From: Acidimicrobiia bacterium
GTDB taxonomy: Bacteria > Actinomycetota > Acidimicrobiia > Acidimicrobiales > Bin134
Assembly: GCA_022822905.1 (NCBI GenBank)
Contig: JAJDYE010000037.1
Span: forward strand, 127,248-191,247
DNA: 64,000 nt
Direction: 5' to 3'
Shown here: positions 33,909-42,373 of the stretch, piece by piece
How the letters are laid out: each line of letters opens with the position of its first letter
Position numbering within the stretch: position 1 is the first letter of the stretch
Made by a program: the position numbers and the translations under genes
Notes under the pieces: generated by a model
What the model was told of the DNA's origin: nothing
What the model saw: only the letters and a program-made list of their open reading frames with translations
Database searches by the model: none

Positions 33909-34311
33909 CACCCACACGTTGTTGTGGTGGATCACCGGCAACCCGCGGGTCGGCACGCGAACCGACGAAATGCTGAACCGCGCCCAAGCAGACGGCGAAC
34001 TTGCCGCTTCATCTGTAGTACTGGCTGAAGCCACTCGGCTGCACTTGAGGGGCAAAGTCAATCTGAAGATGTCCCCCGAAGCGTGGGCTAAGGAATGCAT
34101 GGACAACGGCCTCCGCATCATCCCCGTGTCAGCACAAATCGCCGTCGAGTCGTCGCTGTTGGGTGCTTCTGGATTTCACGGAGACCCCTTGGACCGTTTC
34201 ATCACTGCCACGGCCATCGTTGGAGGCCACAGACTCATTACCGCAGATCACCAGATCACCCAATGGGCTGAACGCACCCGCCTCCTTAAGGTCATAGACC
34301 CGGCCCCATAG
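33895..34311 (+). CDS. PIN-domain toxin (VapC-like)
   Basis: A 138-residue PIN-domain ribonuclease. TVDTHTLLWW has the first acidic residue, VLAEATRL the second, and DPLDRFITATAIV plus LITADHQI the remaining acidic metal ligands. VapC toxins cut tRNA or rRNA when the antitoxin is lost. The start ATG lies inside the antitoxin gene, so translation is coupled. Confidence 0.87.
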   Translation: MTTVDTHTLLWWITGNPRVGTRTDEMLNRAQADGELAASSVVLAEATRLHLRGKVNLKMSPEAWAKECMDNGLRIIPVSAQIAVESSLLGASGFHGDPLDRFITATAIVGGHRLITADHQITQWAERTRLLKVIDPAP

Positions 34312-34348
34312 CGGAATCGCTCTGCTCGCCGGGAGAATCGACCGTTGG

Positions 34349-34354
34349 TATATT
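34349..34354 (+). promoter_or_regulatory. -10 box, leaderless start of the PhyH gene
   Basis: TATATT ends seven bases before ATG at 34362, which has no ribosome-binding site. A clear -35 is not visible. Confidence 0.45.
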
Positions 34355-34361
34355 TTGGGCG

Positions 34362-35153
34362 ATGGGGTTGACCGAGGTGCAGCGGGGGAGCTGGGAGGAG
34401 AACGGGTTCTTCCTTGAGAGGGGGTTCGCCGACCGGGCTGTTGCCGACGCCATGGTTGAGCGGATCGTTGAGATTGCCCGGGCCGATGCGGCAGGGGAGC
34501 AGCGGCCCGATCTCTACATCACTCCCGACAAGACGAATGAGAATCCCGCCACCCCGGAGGTGGGCGTCTCCAAGATCTTCCGGGTCATGCGGGGCGAGCC
34601 GGTGTTCCATGAGTTCGCCACTGATCCCCGGCTGCTGTCGATGATGGGCGACCTCGTCGGTCCCGACGTCGACTGCTTCCTTTCACAGTTCATCTTCAAA
34701 CACCCCGGCACCCTCGGCCAGCCCTGGCACCAAGACGACTACTACTTCCGCATGACCCCTCTGCCCCAGGTGGGGGTGTGGCTGGCCTGCACCGCCGCCA
34801 CCCCCGACAACGGCCCGCTGTGGATCGTCCCCGGCTCTCACACCGAGCCGATCCACGACGCGGTGCCCGACACCCGGGAGGGCGCCGGTTTGGCCTATGT
34901 CGAGATCGTCGATGTACCCACCGACAATGAGCAGGTGGTCCTCATGGAGCCGGGCGACCTGTTGGTGTTCCACTCCCACCTCCGCCATCGATCCACCGAC
35001 AACCTCTCCGATGGGATGCGGGCCGCCATGGTGTACCACTACGCCTCGTCGCACTCAGAGGGATGGCAGGCGTTCAATCAGGACTGGACCGAGGTGCTGC
35101 GTGACGGTCAGCCAGTGCAAGCTTCGAAGGAGCCGGTTCCTATCGAGTACTAG
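34362..35153 (+). CDS. phytanoyl-CoA dioxygenase family protein
   Basis: A 263-residue Fe(II)/2-oxoglutarate oxygenase of the PhyH family. PWHQDDYY holds the HxD iron pair near residues 124-126, LWIVPGSH is the conserved turn, and the distal iron His is in LRHRSTDN with the 2-oxoglutarate-binding RAAMVYHY shortly after. PhyH proteins hydroxylate phytanoyl-CoA, ectoine or natural-product substrates. It stands alone, convergent with a TetR gene, so the substrate is open. Confidence 0.88.
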   Translation: MGLTEVQRGSWEENGFFLERGFADRAVADAMVERIVEIARADAAGEQRPDLYITPDKTNENPATPEVGVSKIFRVMRGEPVFHEFATDPRLLSMMGDLVGPDVDCFLSQFIFKHPGTLGQPWHQDDYYFRMTPLPQVGVWLACTAATPDNGPLWIVPGSHTEPIHDAVPDTREGAGLAYVEIVDVPTDNEQVVLMEPGDLLVFHSHLRHRSTDNLSDGMRAAMVYHYASSHSEGWQAFNQDWTEVLRDGQPVQASKEPVPIEY

Positions 35154-35154
35154 A

Positions 35155-35736
35155 TCAAGCTTGTCGCGAAGGCGGGTCCAACATTCCAAATGTCCTGCCT
35201 ACGATTTTGGACCAGACATCGGGATCGGGGGCGGGGCGGCCGTGGGCTTCTTGCGCGCCGATGCCCGCCGAAAGGGCATTGATGATGTATACCAGCACTT
35301 CGGGATGGTCGAGGTGGCTGAGGGAATCGAGGATCCAGGCGCTGCGAGCGGCGAAGATCTCCTGAACTCCGGCGGCCACGTCGGGATCATGGCGAGCGGC
35401 CGCGGCGGCATCGATCTGCAAGAGCCTCAGATCGCGGCTGTCGGGGTTGATGAATTGGACGAAGGCGGTCATCGGCTGCTCAGCCACGGCATTCATGTCG
35501 AACCGAGCGTCGCGCTCGGCCAGCTGGGTCCGGATCACTTCCACCAATAGCTGGCCTTTCGACCGGAAGTGGCCGTAAATCGCCCCTTTAGTGACCCCGG
35601 CGGCCTTGGCAATGTCGCGCAGCGAGACCGCGGCATAGCCGTGCTCTATGAACACCTCGGCGGCAACCTCCAAGAGCCGGGCCCGGGTGGCCGCCGCCTT
35701 CGGGGTGATCGGAGGATCGGCAAAGGCAGAGGTCAT
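35155..35736 (-). CDS. TetR-family regulator
   Basis: A 193-residue TetR protein. The N-terminal helix-turn-helix (TRARLLEVAAEVFIEHGYAA, then VTKGAIYGHFRSKGQLLVEV) is typical, and a ligand-binding helical domain follows. ATG at 35736 overlaps the stop of the giant ABC fusion gene (ATGA). It is the last gene of the transport operon and probably controls it. Confidence 0.9.
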   Translation of the reverse strand: MTSAFADPPITPKAAATRARLLEVAAEVFIEHGYAAVSLRDIAKAAGVTKGAIYGHFRSKGQLLVEVIRTQLAERDARFDMNAVAEQPMTAFVQFINPDSRDLRLLQIDAAAAARHDPDVAAGVQEIFAARSAWILDSLSHLDHPEVLVYIINALSAGIGAQEAHGRPAPDPDVWSKIVGRTFGMLDPPSRQA

Positions 35737-38555
35737 AGGTCGGCTCTGGCGTCTGATCGGGCGATGGCCCTGGTGTCGGTGCCGAGGTAGCTGGCCACCA
35801 CCAGGGGGTTGTCGCGCACCGCGGCTGGAGTTCCCTCGGCGATCACCTCCCCGGCGTCCATGCAATAGATGCGATCGCTGATGGACATCACCAGCGGCAT
35901 GTCGTGCTCGATCAACAGCACCGAGGCGTCCAGCTCCCGGCGCACTCCGTGCAGCAACGGCACCAAAGCCTCGGCCTCCCGCTGGGCCACACCGGCGGTG
36001 GGCTCGTCGAGGCAGAGCAGACGAGAACCGCCGGCCACCAGGCAGGCCAGCTCGACTATCCGGCGGGTGCCGGTGGACAACTCGGCCACAAACTTGTCGG
36101 CGAAGTCGCCCAAGCCGAAGAAGCCGATCAGGTCGTCAGCCACCCCGATCTGCCGCCGCTCGTGCCGGGAGCCCGATGGCAGGGCCAGGGCGGCGGGCCA
36201 GAAGCGGGTGCGGCCCCGCCGCTCCAGAGCAACTTGCACCGTCTCGCGCACGGTGAGGTCACCGAACAAGGTGGCGGCCTGGAAGGCCCGGCCCAGATGG
36301 TGGCGGTGGCGGCGATGGGCCGCCAGCCGGCTCACGCCGGTTCCGTAGATCTCCACTCGGCCACTTGCGGGGATCAGGCCGCCCACCCCATTCATGAACG
36401 AGGTCTTGCCCGCGCCGTTGGTCCCGATAAGCCCCACAATCTCCCCGTGGCCCACTTCGAGGCTCACCCGGCTCACGGCCACCCGCGGGCCGTAGCGCAC
36501 GGTGAGCTCGCTGGTGGCCAACGCGATGTCCGATGGTGGTGCGGGAATCGATGGTGGTGCGGGGATGTCGCGCCCCCGCACCAGGGGCGCGGGCTTCCTC
36601 TGGGCCAGCCAGCTGAAGTACGAGTCTCGAGCCATGTACCAGAGCTGCACGAATCCTCCGGGCGCGTACATCAACAGCACCAGAATTCCCAGGCTGCTGG
36701 TCAGCACCGGGATCAGGGCAGAATCGGGCCAGAATGCCGGGAGCCCGATCACCCACAGCGCTCCGAGCACCGGACCGATCACCGAGCCGATGCCGCCGAT
36801 CACCGCGATGGCCACCACCTTGAACGAGGTGTCCACCGAGAAGAACGAGAACAGCACGGTGGAGTACAGACCGGCCAGCAGCGCCCCGGCGAACCCGGCC
36901 AGCCCGCCGCCCAAGGCGAAGGCCAGCACCTTTGATCCGGTGGGCCACACCGTGGCAGCGGCTGCGGCCGACGGGTTCTCCCTGGTGGCCACGATCCGGC
37001 GGCCGATACCGGTGCGGCGCAGGTGGGCGGTGAACGCCACCCCCAGCACCAGCCCGATCAGGGCCAGATAGAAAAATGTTCGCTGGGGGGCGAGATCGAT
37101 GGGCCCGATATGGGCCCGCTCCAGAAGCGCCGCAGATTGGCTGCCTCCGCTGAGGAACGGCCGGGTGAATAAGAACTTCTCCGCCGCCACCGCAAACGCC
37201 AAGGTGACCACGGCCAGCAACAGGCCCCGGGCCCGGAGCGCGCCAATGCCGATGATCACCGACGCCGCGGCCGCCACGGCGGTGCCCCACACCGCAGCCC
37301 ACAAGAAATGCAGCTCGGGCATGGGCACCACCACGTCGAACCCGGCGAGCCCAAGTCCGAGGTCGTTCCCGTTGACCAGCGCGGTGGTGGTGAGCGCGCC
37401 CAGGCCGGCGAAAGCGCCTTGACCCAGCGAGATCTGCCCGCTCCAGCCCACCAGCACAACCAGAGAAAGGGCGGCCAGTGCCATCAGCAATATCTCGCTG
37501 TAGCGGAAGGTGCGGCTGGCCGTGGTTACGAACACCGGCACCACCGCGGCAATGGCCACCCCAACCGCGGCCAGGACTCGAGAATGGTGGCGAACCCACC
37601 AGATCGAGCGCAGCCGGGCCGGAATGGGGCGAATCCGAGGGCTGAACGAGAAGGCGCCGGCCTCGTCAGGGGCGCCGCGGCGGGTGGTGGCCACGATCCC
37701 GAGAATCGCCACCAGCAGCAGCACGGCTTCGAATCTCCCCAGATCCAGCGGGTAGTTGACCCTCACCAGGGCCTCGACGATGCCGAGGATGATCCCGGCC
37801 GCTACCGCCACACTGAACGACACGAACGAGGCGCACACCGCCACCACCAGCACCCGGGTCATGGTGGCGTGGCCGGGGCTGGTGGCCACGAACGAGCCGA
37901 TGGAATCGGCTTCTTGAAACACCGTGACCAGCCCAGCGAACGCTCCTGTGAGCGCCCACACCACCGTTGACACCCGCCCCGGGTGAATTCCGGCCAGTCG
38001 AGCCCGGTCGGGATCGGCCGCGGTGGCCCGAATGGCCCGACCCCACGCCGACCACTTCACCCAGATGCTCAGCGCCACCACCGCGGCGGCGGAGGCGATG
38101 AACAACACAAACTCGCCTCCCTCGATGCGGATGCCGAACCACTCCAGCTCCCTGTTCCACGGCGTGGGGAACCGATGCCGCTTGTCGGCCGCCGACGCTT
38201 CGGGCAGGGCGAAGATGAGGGCTTGGGCCAGCTGGGCCAGCCCGATGGTGGCCACCAGCAGGATCACCCGGGGGGCGGTGAACAGGCGGCGCACCACGGT
38301 CAGCTCGGCCAGCCCCAGGAACACGGCCCCGGCCAGCACGGCCAGAACCACCCCGGTCCAGTACGGCGCGCCGTAGCGGATCACCAAGTGGGCCATCACC
38401 TGGCTGGCCAGCACCCCGGTGGCGCCCACCGCGAAATTGATGATGCGGCTCGACCGGTAGATGAGGATGACGCCGAGGGCCAACAGAGCGTAAGAGAGCC
38501 CGTTGACCGCGCCGATGAAGACGAATTGGCGTCCGACCTCGAAGGCGAGGATCAC
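35733..38555 (-). CDS. triple fusion LivH-LivM-LivG ABC transporter protein
   Basis: A single 940-residue polypeptide with three normally separate parts: a LivH permease (about residues 1-300, NGLSYALLALGVILIYRSSR), a LivM permease (about 320-650, LVVLVGWSGQISLGQGAFAG) and a LivG ATPase (about 690-940) with Walker A GTNGAGKTS, signature LSTGTRRIVELACL and Walker B LLCLDEPTAG. The frame is open throughout, so it is not an assembly artefact of adjacent genes. The start overlaps the preceding stop (ATGA). With the MFS-LivF fusion and the binding lipoprotein it makes one importer. Confidence 0.88.
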   Translation of the reverse strand: MILAFEVGRQFVFIGAVNGLSYALLALGVILIYRSSRIINFAVGATGVLASQVMAHLVIRYGAPYWTGVVLAVLAGAVFLGLAELTVVRRLFTAPRVILLVATIGLAQLAQALIFALPEASAADKRHRFPTPWNRELEWFGIRIEGGEFVLFIASAAAVVALSIWVKWSAWGRAIRATAADPDRARLAGIHPGRVSTVVWALTGAFAGLVTVFQEADSIGSFVATSPGHATMTRVLVVAVCASFVSFSVAVAAGIILGIVEALVRVNYPLDLGRFEAVLLLVAILGIVATTRRGAPDEAGAFSFSPRIRPIPARLRSIWWVRHHSRVLAAVGVAIAAVVPVFVTTASRTFRYSEILLMALAALSLVVLVGWSGQISLGQGAFAGLGALTTTALVNGNDLGLGLAGFDVVVPMPELHFLWAAVWGTAVAAAASVIIGIGALRARGLLLAVVTLAFAVAAEKFLFTRPFLSGGSQSAALLERAHIGPIDLAPQRTFFYLALIGLVLGVAFTAHLRRTGIGRRIVATRENPSAAAAATVWPTGSKVLAFALGGGLAGFAGALLAGLYSTVLFSFFSVDTSFKVVAIAVIGGIGSVIGPVLGALWVIGLPAFWPDSALIPVLTSSLGILVLLMYAPGGFVQLWYMARDSYFSWLAQRKPAPLVRGRDIPAPPSIPAPPSDIALATSELTVRYGPRVAVSRVSLEVGHGEIVGLIGTNGAGKTSFMNGVGGLIPASGRVEIYGTGVSRLAAHRRHRHHLGRAFQAATLFGDLTVRETVQVALERRGRTRFWPAALALPSGSRHERRQIGVADDLIGFFGLGDFADKFVAELSTGTRRIVELACLVAGGSRLLCLDEPTAGVAQREAEALVPLLHGVRRELDASVLLIEHDMPLVMSISDRIYCMDAGEVIAEGTPAAVRDNPLVVASYLGTDTRAIARSDARADL

Positions 38556-40768
38556 GACGAGTCTTCCGGTTCGGTGCGGTCGTCGCCCAAGAACACGGCC
38601 CGAGCGATGTCGCCCCGCTCGGCGAGCTCCGCGGTCGGCCCGTCGAAGCGGATCTGCCCTTTCTCGATGAACACCGCCCGATCCGACAGGGCCGCGGCGA
38701 TGTTGAGCGACTGCTCCACGATGATCATCGTTTGGCCCTCGGCCTTGAGCCGCTCCACGATCTCCAGCAGCTCGCCGATCACCGCGGGGGCGAGGCCGAG
38801 CGACAGCTCGTCGATGAGCAGCACGTCGGGCTCATGCATCAGCACCATGGCCAGGGCCAGCATCTGCTGCTGCCCGCCGCTGAGCTCACCGGCGGGCTCG
38901 TCGAGCCGATCGGCCAACTCGGGGAAGATTTCCAGCACATGTTCGATCCGGGCATTGAGCTGGGCCCGGTTGCGCCGCATGGTCCACCCCCCGGTGCGGA
39001 GGTTGTCTTCGATGGACAATGGCAGAAATACTGCTTTGCCCCCGGGAAGCTGCTGGATGCCCATGTCCACCCGGGTTTGGGGCGAGGTGAGGGTGATATC
39101 CCGCCCGTGCAGCGAGACGACGCCGCGAGAAGGCACGGCCAGCCCGCTGATCACCCGCAGGATCGTCGACTTGCCCGCCCCGTTGGTGCCCAGAAGCGCC
39201 AGGGTCTCGCCCCGGTCCACATGGAGGTTGACGCCGAACAGCACTTGCACCGGCCCGTAGGAGAAGTCGATGTCCCGCAATCCGACGGCGGGCAACTGGT
39301 CGGGATGCGATTTCCGCCGCTCCAGCTCGGCGTGGTCTTTTTCGATCTCGTCCACCACCAGCGACAGGTCGTGGCGGATGTGCCGCGCCCCCCAGATCAA
39401 CAGCGCGCCCCCGATGATCTTGAACGGGATGGCCACGATCAAGATGGCGGTGCGCTCGTCGGTGGCGTCGGAAAGCAATCCGGCCACGATGGGACCGAGC
39501 ACGCCGCCGCCCAAGAAGATCACCATGATCGAAAGGGCGGTGGACTGGGCTCGCAGCCGGTAGGGAACCACACCCACCAGAAGCGGCGAGATCATGCCGA
39601 AGATCACGACGCTCAACACTGCGGGCACGATGCCCACCGCGGCGAACAGCACGGGATGGGGCATGAAGAACTGGATGGGGATGGCCACCGCGATGGGGAA
39701 GAAAAGTGCGCCCACCCAGGCCAGCGCCCGCTCCGGGCTCTCGCGGTACAAGGCGTCGTAGCGCTTGGCCGCCCACGGCGCCGCGGCAAAGGCCAGCATC
39801 CCGGGAACGAACCCGATCATGGCCCGCTCGAATGGGCTCAGGCCCCACCGGTCATCCAAGAACAGGTTGACCAGGAAGCTCTGCCCGATGATCGAGAACA
39901 CGATGATGCTGAACGAGATCCACGCCAGCTTCAGCGTCTTGATGGCCATGAGGCGCTGCCAAACCGCCCCCAGCGACACCCGGGGCGGGTCGTCGTCTTC
40001 CTCCATGACCTCGCCGATCACCGATTTCTGCTCGAACTGCCCCCGGGGGGGATCGGGAACGAACAGGGCCCAGATCCCCAGGAACAAGGTGGGCCAGGCA
40101 AAAACCCAATAGGCCCATCGCCAGTTGTCGTCCACCAGCAGCATGAGGCCGCCCACCAACAGCGGGGCGATTCGCTCACCGCCCCGGCCGAGCACATTCT
40201 TTACGGCATAGATCCGGCCTCGAGATGAAATGGGGTAGGCGTCGGCCAGCACCGCCCCTTGCACCGGAAAGGTGTTGGACGTGCCGATGCCCATGAGCAC
40301 ACCGACCATGAAGAACCCCAGTGCGGAGGCCTGAAACCCCCTGGTGAACATGGCCACGCTCCAGAAGATGGTGGCCAGCCCCACCAGCCGCATGCGGTTG
40401 ACCCGATCGGCCATCTTGCCCATCGGGATGGCGCACAGCGTTGTGGTGATGAGACCTCCGATCCCCATCACCGCCAGACCGGCGTCGGACACATTGAAGC
40501 TGTCCTGGATCTCGGGTCCAAGCAGGCTGGGGATGGCAAGCTGGAAGGCATCCACGGCGTCGAGGGTGCCCAACACGGCCAGCACGCCAACGCCGCCGGT
40601 GGCCACTGCCTGGCGCAGCGTGATCGCCTCTTCGCCGACTCCGGGGAGGTCCTCATCGGCGCGGATCTCTAGCTGATCGGCCTCAGCCGCCTCTCGGGCC
40701 GCCTCCTCATCGAGCAGCGCCCGGCTGAAGTCGGCGAACCTGCGGCGGTCGCCCGACGCTTCGGTCAT
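38552..40768 (-). CDS. MFS permease fused to a LivF-type ABC ATPase
   Basis: A 738-residue protein. About residues 50-470 form a 12-helix major facilitator domain (PMGKMADRVNRMRLVGLATI is the loop 2-3 motif; LGRGGERIAPLLVGG and PYRLRAQSTALSIMVIFLGG are further MFS-like stretches). About 495-735 are a LivF ATPase with Walker A GTNGAGKST, signature LSGGQQQMLALAM and Walker B VLLIDELSLGLAP. MFS proteins do not normally use ATPases, so the fusion is odd. It is coupled by ATGA to the triple fusion, whose channel lacks a separate LivF; the ATPase part would supply it. Confidence 0.87.
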   Translation of the reverse strand: MTEASGDRRRFADFSRALLDEEAAREAAEADQLEIRADEDLPGVGEEAITLRQAVATGGVGVLAVLGTLDAVDAFQLAIPSLLGPEIQDSFNVSDAGLAVMGIGGLITTTLCAIPMGKMADRVNRMRLVGLATIFWSVAMFTRGFQASALGFFMVGVLMGIGTSNTFPVQGAVLADAYPISSRGRIYAVKNVLGRGGERIAPLLVGGLMLLVDDNWRWAYWVFAWPTLFLGIWALFVPDPPRGQFEQKSVIGEVMEEDDDPPRVSLGAVWQRLMAIKTLKLAWISFSIIVFSIIGQSFLVNLFLDDRWGLSPFERAMIGFVPGMLAFAAAPWAAKRYDALYRESPERALAWVGALFFPIAVAIPIQFFMPHPVLFAAVGIVPAVLSVVIFGMISPLLVGVVPYRLRAQSTALSIMVIFLGGGVLGPIVAGLLSDATDERTAILIVAIPFKIIGGALLIWGARHIRHDLSLVVDEIEKDHAELERRKSHPDQLPAVGLRDIDFSYGPVQVLFGVNLHVDRGETLALLGTNGAGKSTILRVISGLAVPSRGVVSLHGRDITLTSPQTRVDMGIQQLPGGKAVFLPLSIEDNLRTGGWTMRRNRAQLNARIEHVLEIFPELADRLDEPAGELSGGQQQMLALAMVLMHEPDVLLIDELSLGLAPAVIGELLEIVERLKAEGQTMIIVEQSLNIAAALSDRAVFIEKGQIRFDGPTAELAERGDIARAVFLGDDRTEPEDSS

Positions 40769-40799
40769 CTAGTGGTCCGTCTGTGAATTGGCTAGGTGG

Positions 40800-42287
40800 T
40801 CACGGGGTCAGGTCGACAGGGTCGCCGAGGCCGACGAGTTCTCCGTCCTCATCGGCGTCGCCGTCGAACTGCACAAACCGCATGGTGTCGTTGCCGTTGT
40901 ACTTGCCCGGCCCGAACGACAAGAACGGGATCTCAGGCAGAGATGACTGCGAGAGCGAGTCCAGTCCGGCCTGGAAGGAGTCGTTGGTGAGCTCCGGCCC
41001 GGCCGCAGTGGCGATCTGAACGAACAGCGACAGATCGCGGCACGCCAACACGGTGTAGTTCCAGTAGTTGGGGTCTTCCTCGCTGTTCTCCACTCCCGGA
41101 CCAGGTCGCTCGAAGCGTTCGTCGGGAAGCGCGGCCATCACCACATCGAGGCACTTCTGGGTCTCGGCATCCACCGAATCGGAGGGCAGATTGAGTCGAT
41201 CGGCTGTGGCGATGGTGCCGTCCAGCGCCATCGGGTCGATGCCCGAGGAAATTGCCGTGTTGAAGTTGGTGGAGTCGACCGCGGCCATCTGGATTCCCAA
41301 GTCCCCGTAGGTGACGAGGCCGGTGGCCGCCGCCCCGAAGATCACCATGCGGTCGATGCCGGCGTCGGCCACTTGCTGTTGCATGATCTCGGTCTGGCTC
41401 TCAATGGCGTCTTCGTCGAGCACGAGGTCGTCGATGTTCATGGTGATGGCGATTTCCACCCCGATGTCGGCAAAGGCCGCTTTCACCACATCCTCAACCC
41501 GGTCTTGAGTTTCGGACCCGTCATAGTGGACGCCCACCGCGTTGGCGCCGTCGAACCACCCTCTGCGGGCTAGTTCGGTGATGAACACCTCCTCCCCGGC
41601 CGTCCCCGAGAGCCTGAAGCTGGCCAGAGGGGCTCTGGCCCGTTCCAAAAGCTCTCCTCTGGCGTTTACCTGGGAACCCACGTTGATGGTCTCGTGCTGT
41701 TCCGACACGCAGTAGTTGGCGTCGCCCCGCAGTCCGCCCAGCACGGCGAACACCTCGTGATCCTCGGTGAGTGTGATGCAGGCCGCCAGCATCTCATTGG
41801 GAAGGGCCGGGTTGAATCCGGCGATGTACGGCTCCAACGACCGGCCGTAGATGCCGCCTTCGGCGTTGACTGCGCCGGTAAGGGCGTCCCACACCGGTTC
41901 TGGGTCGCCGAAGAAGCCGAAGCCGAACAAGGAGACGTCCCAGAAGCCGACACCGATCCGGATGGTGTCCTCGGTGACGCCTCGGAAGCTGGCGGTGAGC
42001 ACGATCGGCGTGGGCTCGGGAGTGGGCTCCGGCGCCGGTTCGGGTTCGTCGTCGGTGGCCGGCTCTTCGGGGGCTTCCGCGGCCGGCTCGGGCTCGTCGT
42101 CTTCTGCCGCTGGCTCGCTGGGAGCTTCTTCGGCCGGCGCGGCCGGCTCGGCCGCCGGCTCTTCGGCTGCCGCGGTCGGGGCCTCCTCAGCCGCGGGCTC
42201 GTCCTCGCCGCCACCCCCGGTGGTGCAGGCGGTGGCGAACACTGCCAGCGCCAGTAGCAGTGCCATCAACGTCGGTCGGTATCTCAT
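40800..42287 (-). CDS. ABC substrate-binding lipoprotein with long acidic linker
   Basis: A 495-residue type I binding protein. A signal peptide ends in a lipobox FATACT, followed by a roughly 70-residue Ala/Glu/Pro linker (to about residue 95) that would hold the binding domain away from the membrane. GVTEDTIRIGVGFWDVS begins the two-lobed domain, and GRSLEPYIAGFNP resembles LivK-type proteins. ATG at 42287 has GGGGGAA. It is the first gene of the operon containing the MFS-ABC and triple ABC fusions. Confidence 0.85.
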   Translation of the reverse strand: MRYRPTLMALLLALAVFATACTTGGGGEDEPAAEEAPTAAAEEPAAEPAAPAEEAPSEPAAEDDEPEPAAEAPEEPATDDEPEPAPEPTPEPTPIVLTASFRGVTEDTIRIGVGFWDVSLFGFGFFGDPEPVWDALTGAVNAEGGIYGRSLEPYIAGFNPALPNEMLAACITLTEDHEVFAVLGGLRGDANYCVSEQHETINVGSQVNARGELLERARAPLASFRLSGTAGEEVFITELARRGWFDGANAVGVHYDGSETQDRVEDVVKAAFADIGVEIAITMNIDDLVLDEDAIESQTEIMQQQVADAGIDRMVIFGAAATGLVTYGDLGIQMAAVDSTNFNTAISSGIDPMALDGTIATADRLNLPSDSVDAETQKCLDVVMAALPDERFERPGPGVENSEEDPNYWNYTVLACRDLSLFVQIATAAGPELTNDSFQAGLDSLSQSSLPEIPFLSFGPGKYNGNDTMRFVQFDGDADEDGELVGLGDPVDLTP

Positions 42288-42322
42288 CGCATTCCCCCTG
42301 ATCCCGTCGCCGTTGCACGCAA

Positions 42323-42350
42323 AATATACCAGTGGTAGAAAAATTGTCCA
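42323..42350 (-). promoter_or_regulatory. promoter of the fused-transporter operon
   Basis: On the minus strand, TGGACA (42350-42345) and TATATT (42328-42323) have a 16-bp spacer and lie 36 bp upstream of the ATG at 42287. The divergent GH3 gene starts at 42374, so the two operons share this 86-bp region. Confidence 0.5.
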
Positions 42351-42373
42351 GAGGATGTTTGAAAGAGGGTCTC

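Noticed and set aside
38732..40228. Long plus-strand open frame (498 codons)
   Set aside because: Antisense shadow of the MFS-ABC fusion, rich in His, Gln and Arg, without motifs.
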